Positions 10,863-22,482 of a stretch of DNA of 64,000 nt are shown here, piece after piece (the first letter of the stretch is position 1; each line of letters begins with the position of its first letter). The translations under genes and the position numbers were made by a program. Origin of the DNA: Prosapia bicincta (lineage: Eukaryota > Arthropoda > Insecta > Hemiptera > Cercopidae); contig JBAIZL010000002.1 of NCBI GenBank assembly GCA_036971475.1, positions 229,300,643-229,364,642 of the forward strand, given 5' to 3'. Below the pieces are notes generated by a model. It did no database searches and was not told where the DNA came from. It saw only the letters and a list, made by a program, of their open reading frames with translations.

Positions 10863-11236
10863 TTATTTATTTATTGCAATGTTTTGTTTTGGGAACTGAT
10901 TTTTTGTCCTTAGTATTGTAGTGTTATAAAAAACAAAGTCTTTACATTTAAAGTTCATTTGGGTGATGTGAGGAGGCAAACATCAAACCCCTTACACTTT
11001 ACCAAACATTTCCTTTGGTAAACTCTCAACTATAACTATAGAGTTACATTAGTGCGGAAAGACAAGTTATCAGAGCTATAGGTTATAGGAAATCTTTGGT
11101 AAAGTGTAGGGGGTTTGATGTTTTCCCTCTTCACATTACCCATTTGAACTCTAAGTGTAAGGACTTTTTTTTATAAGACTACAGGCTTGATAAGGGCAAC
11201 AAATCAGTTGCCGAAACTTTGCAATAAATAAATAAA
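10863..11236 (+). repeat. Foldback 2: palindrome with hammerhead-like hairpin
   Basis: The two ends, TTATTTATTTATTGCAA (10863 on) and TTGCAATAAATAAATAA (to 11236), begin a long imperfect inverted repeat. It includes the matched blocks around 10937-11020 and 11090-11160 (TTTACATTTAAAGTTCA, AAGTGTAGGGGGTTTGATGT and their complements). In the right arm, CTTGATAAG at 11186-11194 is followed by a perfect 6-bp stem, GGCAAC (11195-11200) with GTTGCC (11207-11212), and then GAAAC (11213-11217). That arrangement is the order of a hammerhead core with two deviations in the CTGATGA box. The left arm holds a decayed copy. Confidence 0.75.
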
Positions 11237-12084
11237 ACCATTTTGACTCAATATTAAAATGTCTTTGCATTTTTTCAATTGTTATTTCGAGTGGTCAAAT
11301 AAAAATGAACAGTTAGATTAATATTAGAATTAATTTAATTTTTATTTTTTTATTTTTTTAGTACTAAAACAATTATTATTATTTTAAAATTATATTTTAG
11401 CATTTAGCTATTACTTATTATTCTAAATAACATTGTTTAAGTGTTTAGTTCTTAAATTTTGTAGTAGTAGTTTAGGATTAGGCATTAGTATTGAGTTTAA
11501 TTACCTAAGTTTAGCTGTTTTTTTTTTTTTTTTTTGGTGATTAGAACCATATTTGGATTGTTTCCAAAAAAAAAATTAGAAAATAATTGGAGTAGCGTCT
11601 GAACTTTTAGTATGCAGACAAACATAACAATTAATTACGCTTATTAACTTATTGTGAATTAATGTTTTGCGTTTCAAGTGGCCCAAAAGGATTGACTGAT
11701 TGCAAATTCAGTGCCAACTGAATTGTGACCGCTAGTTTATTTTTTTTTAATTGATTTTTTTTGTAATCATTATTAGTAAGAAACAAATAATTATGAAATA
11801 AAATTTGAAAAATAGTAAAAAAAAGTATTAAGAAAAATTAGTAATAAATAATCAAATGGCATTTATGTTTTGTAGCTTAGCAGTTGATTGGGAGCTCCCC
11901 CTTTCAAGAACAAAACTAATTCCTCACTTTACTTTCATAAAAAAAACTGAAATGATTTTTTGTTTAAAAATTTTTCATCTGTGTGATATTTATTTGTTTC
12001 TAAGTATAATTATTGGTTTCCCACACAATCATGTCAGAAAAATGAACACCGTAAACTAAAAAAATCTAATTCTCTAAAATCATC
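11237..12084. other. AT-rich sequence without recognised features
   Basis: The stretch is very AT-rich with poly-T runs (for example 11519-11535). A 67-codon frame at 11856-12059 has no recognisable motif. Nothing here could be assigned to a gene. Confidence 0.4.
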
Positions 12085-13600
12085 TCATAACTTTTTGTGT
12101 ATATTTTGCTCTACACCTGGAAGTCTGGTAAATACATACTTCTTTGTACACGCATCCATCTTCAAGAATAGCTGATTGTCTGATGTCCATGGTATATGAT
12201 CCTTACCAGCCCCCAGTGCTTCTTGTTCATGAGAATGTCTTGCCACATTGTCCCTTTGGCACTCAGGAAGTACCTTAATGGTATGGGATACGCCCAAACA
12301 AAATGTGCTTTTTACTTTTATCTTCATTTTCACAAATTACACAGATTGCAGATTTTGTATATTAAATCTAAATAAATATTCCTCCGTTAGTAGATGAACC
12401 CAAGCCACAAACGGATGCGAAATTCCCTTTAATTTGTCCTCTTTCTACAGTTCTTGCTCAAATTGAAAAAGGTGATGACCTGTGGCCTCTTCTCTCCAAG
12501 AAAATGAATTGTGACTTATACTACTATATAATAGTCTTAGTATGCATAAGATAAGCTACAACATGCATTCAGTTGAATAATTGTTCACAGAACAAATTAT
12601 AAGACAAAATGTAAATTGTAGCTGATCAGCTACACCATGCGTTGAAGGGTTAATTTTCCAAGCTTTTACATTACATGAGTGAATACTTGGGTTTAAATAT
12701 GGGGTATATATGGGATGCTGCTCTAGCTGTTTCATAGGTTCACTCCTTTCCTGGTATTCCACAATGTGCAGATACCCATTGAAGAGTTATGTCCTTCAAG
12801 TTGTTTGAAAATTTTCTGATTTCAGCAATACAAAAGGTGTAGACCCCTGTGGATGAATTTAAAAGAGCCTGGAAAGCAAAACTAGAGTCATTTGAATGTG
12901 CATATTTTCTCCCCATTTGTTTCAAACCACTTGCCAATGCTGCATATAGCGCCAGAAGCTCTGTGCCAGTACTGGAGTACGAATTTGCAGGGATTTAAAA
13001 TCAGATGTAAGTAGATTATATAAAAACCTGCTCTGGTAAGTTCAAAGTAATTTTTATTTCTGACCAGGTGCTGGGCGACTAATGGTAAAAAGCATGTATA
13101 TGTTTGAGAAAAGAATTTGGCAACATTATAGATAGATCATTTGTATGTAACTGAACGATTGTTTAATTTGGTTAATATCATTTCTAGCATTATGAAGTGA
13201 ATGAACAGACTGGAGAGTCTTTATAGTTAGGAACTTCGACCAGATATGTTTGTCAATATAGGCCATGAAGGGTATCACACCTAATTCCAACTCCATCCTA
13301 TTCCATCTCAATTGGGGTAGTTCCAGTACATCTCTGGCAGAAACAAAGTGCTGCCAATTGTATCGCTTCTGATCTTGTTTAAATGTGTCTTTGTGGCTGA
13401 CCTCACAGGCATAGGTGGCTCTAGATCTGACAAAAGCCCGATAAAACGTTTGTAGGGTATATGTGTCTGCTCTACATTTCTTGTTAACAACAGCTTTAAT
13501 TGAGACACACTTTTCCACTACGTATTTTATGTGGGTCTCTAAAATCATCCCCTAAATGTTGGTATATATTTTGTTCTATACCTGAGAGTCTGGTGAATGA
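12085..13600 (-). pseudogene. Non-LTR retrotransposon fragments (RT C-terminus, RNase H)
   Basis: On the minus strand, 13548-13126 is open for 140 codons and reads THIKYVVEKCV, ADTYTLQTFYRAFVRSRATY and MELELGVIPFMAYIDK. This is the region downstream of the reverse transcriptase fingers and palm in Jockey-like elements (the L.TFYRA.IRS.xxYG segment). After a gap, 12937-12740 is RNase H-like (YAHSNDSSFAFQALLN, then DITLQWVSAHCGIPGKE, where W..SHCGI.GNE is the family form), continued by 12762-12556 in another frame. A segment near 12085-12333 (FTRLPGVEQN) is similar to one at 13560-13600 (FTRLSGIEQN), which suggests a partial duplication. No catalytic FADD box is present. Confidence 0.7.
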
Positions 13601-15084
13601 GATGTTTTTTACTAAGTTGGGGTTTTCATCCCAAACAAAATTTTAGGTTTTTTTCCCCCCACTTTCCTAAATTTATTATAATGATTCACTGAACCTGATA
13701 TAATATAATAAGGGAGCCTTTTAAAATGAATTATCAACGTCATCATGTAATGTTGATGGCCAAATGTTGATGTTAAGGCACTATCCACTAATTTCATTAG
13801 CAAACATATGTGGACCAAATCACACTTATCCTTCATTGTCATCATCAATTTCAATGTGTTCATTTTCACTATCCAATTACATTCACTCCAATTCTAACCA
13901 TTTCAAGTTAGCTAATGTGATACAAAACTGAAAGGCAACTGAATGATGAAGCATTAAAGACTAGAATAAGAGGTTGGATTAAATTGCTAGGTGATCAGTT
14001 GGTTATAAGAATCCCATTAGGACGACAATAAAAACCTTACTTTTTTTGTCCTGTCATTCTGAGAAAGCATTAGAACAGATATAAATATCTTTAACTATGA
14101 TGACAGTTTCTAGAAGCATGGAGATGATAATACATTAAAAAGGGTCAAGCATATTAAACACTAAGAAAATCTATATAGTTCACTGACTCACTATCAATAA
14201 TACATTTGTCGCATTCACTAAACCTTATGTAATGAATTTGAAACTTCACTTACAATACAAAAGAAGATAAGACTTCGGCACATCAGTAGACTGGTGTACT
14301 GCTACAGATTTGCACAGTAGCAGATCAAATCTGGTTTAACATAATCTGGTTTGACATTAAATTAAACTAATGTATATTGTTTCTCCTCTGTATGTTTCTT
14401 GCCTGTAGAGTATCTGACTATTGGGAAATCATTTAGAATGCTTTGCTTATGGTATCTGCATGGAAAAAACAACCATATGAACAATAATATCAACAACAGA
14501 ATTAATAAATCTACACAGGTATGAATAATCTGAAAAAGATATGAAAAAATATGCAAACAAATTTCACATACTATGGCAATTTCCACATTGTGTCTGAGCA
14601 TTGATGGGAATCACTCTAAAATTAAATACCAGTATACTCGTAGTTCTGGATCACTTTATTATAATTTTAACCTCAATTTTTCAATAGTATTACTGATAAT
14701 TTTGCAAATAAACAAAAAAACTACCTCTGTTGAAGTAGGAGGGAAAAAACAAAATTATATTAAACCTTTCCATAACTCAAATGTTCAGCAACTTACTGAA
14801 AAGTAGAAATTTCAACATATTACCCCCAGACACCATTGCAGGAATAACATTGTCTTATGTATTAATTAGTGATAAGCCATATCCCTTGCCGAAGCACCTG
14901 ATATTTTCCGTTTCCAAAAAACACCATAAATGACTAAAGAAAATACTATAATAACGCGTAATAGGTTAGACCATGCCTGAAATTGTGTATAATGTACTTT
15001 CAGAATCTTGTAAGGAAAATGGAGATTTTTATGGAAGCTAACGTTGAGCATGCACGTCCCTTAATAAAAAACGGTTTGTTTATT
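13601..15084. other. Unannotated AT-rich sequence
   Basis: Several short open frames (13612-13869 and 14362-14601 minus, 14573-14806 plus) have no recognisable family signature and look like chance frames in AT-rich DNA. No repeat structure was noticed. Confidence 0.4.
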
Positions 15085-15290
15085 CCATCTTCGCGTGAGC
15101 TACTAGTAATCACTAAACACTTTTAAATGTTTTAAAAACTTGCCTATAGTAGCACTTACTTTGTTTGTTAAGTTACGGTCTGAGTTGACAATGGGACACA
15201 TCTTCCGAAACGGCCGTCCTCAACAAACAAAGTAAGTGCTACTATAGGCAAGTTTTTAAAACATTTAAAAGTGTTTAGGGAAAAAATGGT
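15085..15290. repeat. Foldback 3: perfect 55-bp inverted arms
   Basis: The left arm 15115-15169 and right arm 15222-15276 are exact reverse complements. Between them, at 15180-15211, the plus strand reads CTGAGTTGACAAT, then GGGA, CACATC, TTCC, GAAAC. In the sister copies near 23.7 and 36.3 kb the second half of the stem is TCCC, giving a full GGGA/TCCC stem next to GAAAC. The outer part starts with TCGCGTGAGCTACTAGT, which is also the start of the solo copies. The repeat belongs to the same dispersed family as 23676-23890, 27030-27185 and 36281-36425. Confidence 0.8.
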
Positions 15291-17239
15291 TGTTTGATAG
15301 ACGATATAATTAGAAATTTAAAAGAAGGGAATAATGAAAACAACATTAAACTGAACAATATTGGAACTGCAAGTAACAACAGGACAAACAGCACCAAAAA
15401 TATTACTTACAATAGAACGACAATATCAGGATTTTACATATCAGGAATTTAATTGCGAACTATTTTTGTCAAAACAAAAATTAATTGTAAGCATAGAAAT
15501 ATTTGTACATTTTTAAAATTTTTTCCAGCATAAAATTTTTATGATTGATCAATTAACAAATTTATATTACACCACTTGTATCTGTAACATTTTATTTCTG
15601 AAACTAAACATGTTCTTACCTTCGCAAGAAAGACGTAAGAAAATTTCTTTCCAAATGTTTTTAGCCACTACTCTACTTTTGTACAAAGGATGATTTGACT
15701 GCCATTCTTCCGATTTCAACTGCACATCAGAAATTATTTTGATGACATTTTGTTACCATAATGCTTTCGAATGACAAACTCGATTGAATTGAATACTCTC
15801 TGTTTTAGCCATCACTGCCCATTCAGCCTCCTATTCCAGTTACCAGAATGTACTGTCACATAACATGTTTGTTATGCCCAATCAACGCTCCACTATATCA
15901 AGCCATGGCATTGGGCTAGAAGACTATCTGAAAATTTCAGTACAGGTTTTATTTGTTCTGTCAATAGTTGGAAAGAGTAGTAGTAAGAATAAGTTGTATT
16001 TACTGTGGCGATTTTTCTAACTGGTGTAAAATCTAGCGCTATAACAACTGCTAAGAAATTTTTACCCTTATTTTATTGGTTTTACTCTGCAATTTCCATC
16101 TTAGTAATTCTAGTTTAAAATCTTTCTTTAGACACAGTGCTTCAGTTTTACATTTAGTTGTTCACTGTGCAATTATGAGAAGAGAAATACATATACTAAT
16201 AGTAACAAAAAGAATTTATTTTTCAGACAATAACCTTGTTATGACAAGGTTGATTTTTAAAGAAGACTACTAATAAAACAATTTTAAATAATGTTTTATA
16301 ACAATAATATTATTTTTTTAAATATTGTCTGGAATTTTTAATTAAATATTTTTTTATAACAATTTTTGATTTTATTCCATTTAATAAAAACCACCATCAT
16401 TGATTTACAATCTTTTCAATACCAGCTTCTCCTAAGATTGCCCAAGCAATTTTCTCTTTGAACAAAACTTCCAGATGACTAATATAGCTTGTTATTTTTA
16501 AGAAAAGGTTTAGGAGACATAAAATGATCTTTGCACTGAATCCCAAGATTAATGAAATGGACCATGTTTCATAAACAGGTTTTAATAAGAGGTCACATTT
16601 TATCAATTCCTTACAAAGAATATCCTCAATTAACTCTAGACACAATAAATATACTTTGTTATTTAAAGCATGGCAGTTTATCAACACACAATATAATTAT
16701 TTAACATTATAATAAATTACCAGTTTTACATCTGAAATATTTTAATTGTAAATATTAGTTGCATTTCTTGACATTGGCTATACATCCCCTTTTGTTCAGT
16801 TCCTAATGAATGAATATTTATCAAGTATCAGTGAAGCTTTACTTTGAGGTTTTGATTTTTGCAAACATGCCAGCTTGGATATGTTATGTTTTCAATTTAA
16901 GATATGTTATAGAATGGTCTTAGAAACCAGAATTTCATTACTATATATGTAATATTTTTTTTTATTGAGTAATTTGTTAGACTAATGATTTTTAACTACA
17001 TTTTACTACACCAAACTATAACATTTCTTGAAAGAGCTTGATTCATTCATTTTTTGCTTTATTTCAAAAAGGTTTTATTTTTAATGACAAATGTTGAGGG
17101 TACCTTAAAAATGAACACAATTTTATACAAAAAAAAAGTATTTTTATCTCTATTTATTTATTATATCCATACTGGCATATACATATAAATAAACACATGC
17201 TAATAAAATTAGTCATACGTTCAGTATCATCATAGCATA
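15291..17239. other. Unannotated AT-rich sequence
   Basis: Short frames at 16076-16273 (plus) and 16397-16687 (minus) are hydrophobic and AT-driven, without family motifs. I see no tandem or inverted repeats. Nothing can be assigned. Confidence 0.4.
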
Positions 17240-17480
17240 AACTTGTCTCAGATTCATGCTTGTTTTTGTCCTTTACTTCTTGAATCTAGCAGTATTATTA
17301 TCTGCAGTTTAAGCATATTATTCCCTGTGATCACTTTTTTCTTTAATATCAATTCTGCAAAACTATTGTACGAATTTTGTGGTAAATAACCAGTCAAATA
17401 ATACTTGCCTCCTTCACTGTTTAAATAAAGCATACTTGGTTTCCCCCTTGCACAATAATTGCTTTCAGTACTAATCTTTT
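17240..17480 (-). repeat. Inverted copy of 20340-20590
   Basis: The minus strand encodes RGKPSMLYLNSEGGKYYLTG, LPQNSYNSFAELIL and DSRSKGQKQA. The plus strand at 20370-20570 encodes almost the same peptide. The two copies are inverted and flank a segment containing a PLE tail, a duplicated unit and a MITE. The peptide conservation is simply due to recent DNA duplication; I do not recognise the protein. Each copy lies next to Penelope-like sequence, so it may be part of that element or a passenger. Confidence 0.7.
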
Positions 17481-17599
17481 TCTGTTTCAACACAGAATAA
17501 CACACCATAATAAGCACGACAGAATAAACATACCATAATAAACACACCATAATATACACACCATAATAAACACATCATAATAAACACGACAGGGTAGGA

Positions 17600-18075
17600 G
17601 TATACAAGATTACATGCAACAACTACCCCAGCTTTTACATAGGCCAAACAGGAGAACATTTACCACAAGATACAAAGAACACATAAAAGACATAACACAA
17701 ATAAAATTTTGCTATATACATACAAAATACACTACACTCACACACAAATATAGAGACCAATCTAAATATCCTACACTACATCAAAAAAAAAGAAACAAAC
17801 TAAATACAACAGAAAATTACGAGATATACAAATACCAGAAATGATATCCACAAAACATTCTAAACGACAAAACACACTCAAATAAAATACTATATTTTAA
17901 CAATAATTAACAACTACTCTATGAACAATAACACACCACAAAACACTAATACACCATAGACTCACACCAACATAACACACCTGAGCAACAGTCTTGTCCA
18001 TGACTTACAGCAATGAACAATGCGTTTACCTAGTGCGAAACACGTCTGCTGAAAAATATTAGTAAGTAGTGGTTC
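17600..18075 (+). pseudogene. Penelope-like element: GIY-YIG fragment and 3' tail
   Basis: From 17614 the plus strand encodes CNNYPSFYIGQTGRTF and TTRYKEHIKDIT, with one frame change. The pattern C..C..FYIGQTGR.F..R..EH is the GIY-YIG endonuclease start of Penelope-like retroelements. The remaining 70 or so codons are lysine- and threonine-rich. After the frame closes, a tail (about 17930-18075) contains ACTTACAGCAATGAA and TAGTGCGAAACACGTCTGCT, and similar tails occur at 21290-21395 and 21963-22078. A 15-16-bp CACCATAATAAA minisatellite (17500-17590) lies just upstream. The reverse transcriptase is absent, so this is a 3' fragment. Confidence 0.8.
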
Positions 18076-18139
18076 TTTTGCCAAGTTAATAAAAAAATTG
18101 TAATTATAGAAAAACCTCAAAATGTACAACACAAAAACT

Positions 18140-18720
18140 GCAAGAATTAAAATTTTTCATTAATGTTAAAAACTATAAAAATCCAAGATTAATTTGTTCT
18201 CACCATGACAGTTGTTCTTTATAATAAACAAGCTTTTATTAATACCTTTTGTACAAACCGTAAATATCGTTGAAGTAAGAAAAAAATAGATAAATGTTCT
18301 AGATTCTCACTGTCAAGTATTATCAAAATAAAATTACTTGAATGACAATAGTCAATCACATAGCCAACAGATTGTAAGAACACCTGAGCATTGCTAAGTC
18401 ACACATGTAATATTTTTTCCTAAATTGTTTATATAACATAAATTATAATAAATATGACAAGAAAAAACTATTATGATTTCTTTTCAAGTATATTCTGCAA
18501 TATTCTAATTCAAGTATAGTAATTAGAAAGATCAGTCATTGATACCTGGGCCTCTCTACTTTTGCTTCAGTATTGTTGATGTGGCTGACCCTTTGATCTC
18601 TAAGAAAGTTCTAAATGTTACAGGATTAATGTTTATACGAAATTCAGCTAAAAAAACTAAAAACAATATTTACAACCTTAATGGGTCCTTTCAGACCACA
18701 GTTTAAAGCCTTCTTATATC
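18140..18720 (+). repeat. Dispersed duplication, copy of 32985-33600
   Basis: This segment is similar in direct orientation to 32985-33600 over most of its length, for example around the shared strings GACAGTTGT, AGTATTATCAAAATAAAATTA and TTGATGTGG.TGACC. A third partial copy is at 33683-33905. I recognise no coding sequence. It appears to be one part of the same ancestral unit whose other part is at 22081 onward. Confidence 0.7.
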
Positions 18721-19535
18721 AGACTTGATCTAAATCATTCTTAAACATTTGTGCATTTAAATATATTGTAACCCAGATACTTTATACGCAAGAAACAGTC
18801 ATTAACATCTGAATTTTGCACTAATCGTATTATAAAACATATTTAATACATCGGTTGTACTCATTTTTGTTTGTTAATATGAAGGTTGTCTCAAATTTCA
18901 GTTACACTATTTTAATTTTGAATCTATGTATTAGGCAGGGAAAGTCTAGGAGTTGCAGAGAGTTTATGATGGGTTAGTAACAGAAACAAATTTAAATGCA
19001 ATTAGAATTCATTGCAAGTTATAATGTATTTATGCTACAGACATTTTGTGAAGGGAAATGGTTTCTTATTGGTGACAATTATTCAATGAAGGAATGACAA
19101 CATTACACGATGTTCAGAGAATACAAGCTGTTCATCAAATTCCTCAAAGAGGTCTTGAGTTTTAGTCCAGTAATGTTTGTAAACGTCGTGTAATGTAGTT
19201 CTCCCCTCAAAAATTAATGGTGGTGACATTTAGGTTCCAAAATGAGAAACCATTCCAGCTAACATAAAGACTAAAGAACTCGTGATGAATAACAATACCA
19301 TTTTTATTTTTTCGACCAGGTATGAAGAACAATTAATAAAAATGGAAGGTAAGATTAAGTGATAGGTGACGGCATGACTGCCCATTGTTCAACTTATAAT
19401 CATAGCAATTTTACAGAGATTCTCTACACCCAAATCCAAATTTCTTGTAGCTTCCACATTTTCCCTTCCTACTACATGAAATAAAAAGAAATAGTGTAAC
19501 ATACTTTTAAGATGACATTTTGTAATATTTATATA
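18721..19535. other. Unannotated sequence left of the MITE
   Basis: No gene or repeat family was recognised. A short inverted pair, ACATTACACGATGTT (near 19101) and AACGTCGTGTAATGT (near 19182), is present. On the minus strand the sequence between them can be read for about 35 codons without a stop, but there is no family resemblance that I can name. Confidence 0.35.
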
Positions 19536-20301
19536 CAGTAGAGTCTCGATAGTTCAAGGTAAATGGGGCCAAGGGTCCCTTGGATTACTGGAAACTCGGA
19601 TTACACAAAATCCTAATAGTGTAATAATAATGAAAAAAAAAATTGTAGAACTTCATATGAACATTTCTTGTAAACCCTACTTATTTCCTTTGTATACGGT
19701 ATTGATATAAACATTTCTTGAAAGCCAGGGTCATTTTTTTTCGTAGAGTATTTATATGTACATCACTTGGAAGCCTAGCTCATTTCCATTGCATACCGTA
19801 TTGATATAAACATTTCTTGAAAGCCCGACTATTTCAATACCTACTTGCTCATTTCCTTTGCATACCGTATTGATATAAACATTTTTTGGAAGCCTAACTC
19901 TCTTCCTTTGCATACAGTATTTATATGAACATTACGAGGAAGCCCGGCTCATTTATTTTGCATAGTGTATATTGATATGAACATTTCTTGGAATACAACT
20001 CATTTCCTTTGCTTACCGTATTTATATGAAGATTTCGAGGAAGTCCAACTCATTTCCTTTGGATACTGTATTGATATAAACATTTCTTGAAAGCCCGGCT
20101 CATTTTCTTTGTAAACCATATGGCTATAAACATTTCTTGGAAGTTCAACTCATTTAATTTGAACACCGTATTGATATGAACATTTCTTAGAAGCCCGACT
20201 TAACTGTTTCTTTCAAATAAATAAAATAAGCTCAAACAGAAATAAGCTCAAATTCAATGTTAGCTCAAAAAATCTGAACTCAGAATTTCGAGACTCTACT
20301 G
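19536..20301. mobile_element. pogo-type MITE containing a ~52-bp minisatellite
   Basis: The left end starts CAGTAGAGTCTCGATAGTTC and the right end, read inward on the other strand, starts CAGTAGAGTCTCGAAATTC. Both are flanked by TA (19534-19535 and 20302-20303), as expected for pogo/Tc1-mariner transposons. Between about 19655 and 20200 there are ten or eleven degenerate units of about 50-70 bp built around TTGATATAAACATTTCTTG, AAGCCCG.CTCATTTCC and TTTGCATACCGTA. No coding capacity is seen. Confidence 0.85.
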
Positions 20302-20339
20302 TATATATATACATTTAATTATTTTTTACGCTAAGTGAA

Positions 20340-20590
20340 ACAGAGAAAGCTTGGTACTGAAAGCAATTATTGTGCAAGGGGAAACCAAGTATGCTTTATT
20401 TTAACAGTGAAGGTGGCAAGTATTATTTGACTGGTTATTTACCACAAAATTCGTACAATAGTTTTGCAGCAGTGATAATAAAGAAAAAAGTGATCACAGT
20501 GAATAATATGCTTAAACTGCAGATAATAATACTGCTAGATTCAAGAAGTAAAGGACAAAAACAAGCATGAATCTGAGACAAGTTTATGTT
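20340..20590 (+). repeat. Inverted copy of 17240-17480
   Basis: Direct reading gives GKPSMLYFNSEGGKYYLTG, LPQNSYNSFAAVII and DSRSKGQKQA, the same peptide as the minus strand at 17254-17470. Two inverted copies about 3 kb apart mark the borders of a segment that may have flipped. No function is recognised. Confidence 0.7.
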
Positions 20591-20904
20591 ATGATGATCC
20601 GGTAATGAGTTTATAATGGCGATTTTTAATTGTGTTGGATGTTTCAAATGATACTTTGTATTTAAGTTTGTAGAACAAGGAAGTTATTTCTGGTGATGTG
20701 TTGTCATGATATGTAAGTGTTATGTATTTTTGAGTTTGTGTGTTATTGCGGTTTATGTTGTGTTATGTGTGTGTTATTTTTTGTGCATTATGTTGTCTAT
20801 CAAGGTGCATTTGTATCTGATTTTATAGGCTATGTATTTTATTGTGTTATTTTGTCTTTATTGTTCATGGCTATGTTGATTACTCTGTGTATCATGGACT
20901 ATAA

Positions 20905-21395
20905 GGCAGCATGTTTGTGCTATGTGGGAGCTATTACATAGGACAAAACAGGGAGAACATTTACCAAAAGATGTGAAGAACACATAAAAGACATAAAAAA
21001 GACACAACCCAAATAAAAATTCCCCATACACATACAAAACACACTAAACTCACACACCAATCTTGAAATCCTACATTACATCAAAAAAAGAAACAAACTA
21101 AACACAACAAAATTAGAAGATATACAAACACCACAAATGATATCCACAAAAAATTCTAAATGACAAAACACACTTAAATAAAATATTATATTTGAACACA
21201 TAATTAACAACTACTCTATGAATAATAACACACCACAAAACACCAATACACCACAGACTCACACCAACATAACACATCTGAGCAACAGTCTTGTCTGTGA
21301 CTCACAGCATTGAATAATGCGCTGACCTAGTCTGAAATGTGTCTGCTGAAAATATCAGTAAGTAGTGGTTTTTTGCCCAGTTAATATCAAAAGTG
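20905..21395 (+). pseudogene. Penelope-like element: GIY-YIG fragment and 3' tail
   Basis: The plus strand reads SYYIGQ, then after a one-base insertion GRTFTKRCEEHIKD, which is the GIY-YIG start seen at 17.6 kb. The following AT-rich sequence and tail (21000-21395) are closely similar to 17700-18075, including the ACTCACAGCATTGAA and CTAGTCTGAAATGTGTCTGCT blocks. The region 20600-20900 upstream is TG-rich. Its minus strand can be read as KLKYKVSFETSNTIKN, which resembles the segment just before GIY-YIG in PLEs but in the wrong orientation, so I give it little weight. Confidence 0.75.
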
Positions 21396-21399
21396 TAAG

Positions 21400-21962
21400 T
21401 AGTGTGATTATGTTTTATCTCTGTGTGGAGTGGAAATTGAATCTCTCCTATTTATAGGATGCTGGAATGTTGAGTCATCAGATTAAGTTTGTATTCATCC
21501 AAATGAAAATTTACTTTATCTCTTATGACAAGGATTTTATCGTTATCCATTAAATCAACCATTTATTCTGAAAATTTGTTACGGGGCTTAAGGCTTTGGA
21601 CAGCAATGATTTTGTACAGCTGAAAATGTAAATCGTAGTGCAGTATTCTTCTCACTGTACACTGCGACATTTGAAGAGTGGCAGTTTTTTCAAGAAAATT
21701 AATGTGGACTGTTCAGTACAGTTTGTCTCACTCGCTGAACACTGTCTGGCATTCTAACTGACCTTGGACGACCTCTAAGCTTCCATTCTAACATTGACCC
21801 GGTTCTTCTGAAGTTATTCATCCATAGAATAATTGTGTTACATGATGGAAACGATTATGAAATTCACGTTGCGTAACAACAGAAGAATCGTTACTTTTGA
21901 AATATGCCTTAACTACAAATGCTCAGTGTTCACTAGACCACTGATGAATTATTTTATGGTAA
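21400..21962 (-). pseudogene. Mariner-family transposase N-terminal remnant (DUF4817-like)
   Basis: Minus-strand pieces in several frames give, in order, FVVKAYFKSNDSSVVTQREF, MNNFRRTGSMLEWKLRGRPR, SVRMPDSVQRVRQTVLNSPH and, further on, KVNFHLDEYKLN. A helix-turn-helix domain with GRPRSVR.P..V..VR..V..SP, followed by a FHL.GY-like segment, is typical of SETMAR/DUF4817-type mariner proteins of insects. It is broken by frameshifts and lacks the rest of the catalytic domain. It sits between two PLE tail fragments, which suggests insertion into or beside a PLE copy. Confidence 0.75.
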
Positions 21963-22078
21963 ACAGTCTTGTCCGTGACTCACAGCATTAAACAAAGTGC
22001 TGACCTAGTGTGAAACACGTCTACTAAGTAAATATCAGAAAGTAGTGGTTTTTATGCCAAGTTAATACCAAAAGTGTA
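21963..22078 (+). repeat. Penelope-like element 3' tail fragment
   Basis: The block AACAGTCTTGTCCGTGACTC through GAAACACGTCTAC and AAGTAGTGG matches the ends of the PLE fragments at 17.99-18.08 and 21.28-21.39 kb. A hairpin GTGCT/AGTGT sits immediately before GAAAC. In the 17.6-kb and 20.9-kb copies the corresponding stem halves differ slightly. Only the tail is present. Confidence 0.65.
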
Positions 22079-22482
22079 ATAAAGTTTTAATTGTTTTTAT
22101 ACATTTAAATGTTATAGTGATCAAAAACAACTAATAGATTAGCTAAGTGGGATTGAAAATTGTGCTAGAGGTAGATGATCATGAGATCCCTTATAACATT
22201 GTAGATAGATTTTTAAGGTTTATCCCATTTGAGATAGGGATATTGAAGAAGAAAAAGATTGAAACGAAATATTTTTTTAAAACATACAATTTCTTATTAC
22301 TATTTTTAAGATTTAGTAGCATGATTAACTTGATGTTATGAATTGGTTACACACACTTTTTAACATATTTATATAATGAATCATTGTTTATTTTCCAACA
22401 TTTAAACAATATTTAATCAATTTTGATTTTTTTTTCTGTGATGAAAGCAAGTACTCTCAAATAATTATTTGAAATGGTTACA

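Noticed and set aside
17254..17559. 101-codon frame with a conserved partner at 20370-20570
   Set aside because: The similarity is at DNA level over an inverted duplication; frames start in a minisatellite and there is no recognised family.
20717..20941. 74-codon hydrophobic frame suggesting a small membrane protein
   Set aside because: The DNA is TG-rich and low-complexity. It lies directly before a PLE endonuclease remnant and is most likely chance.
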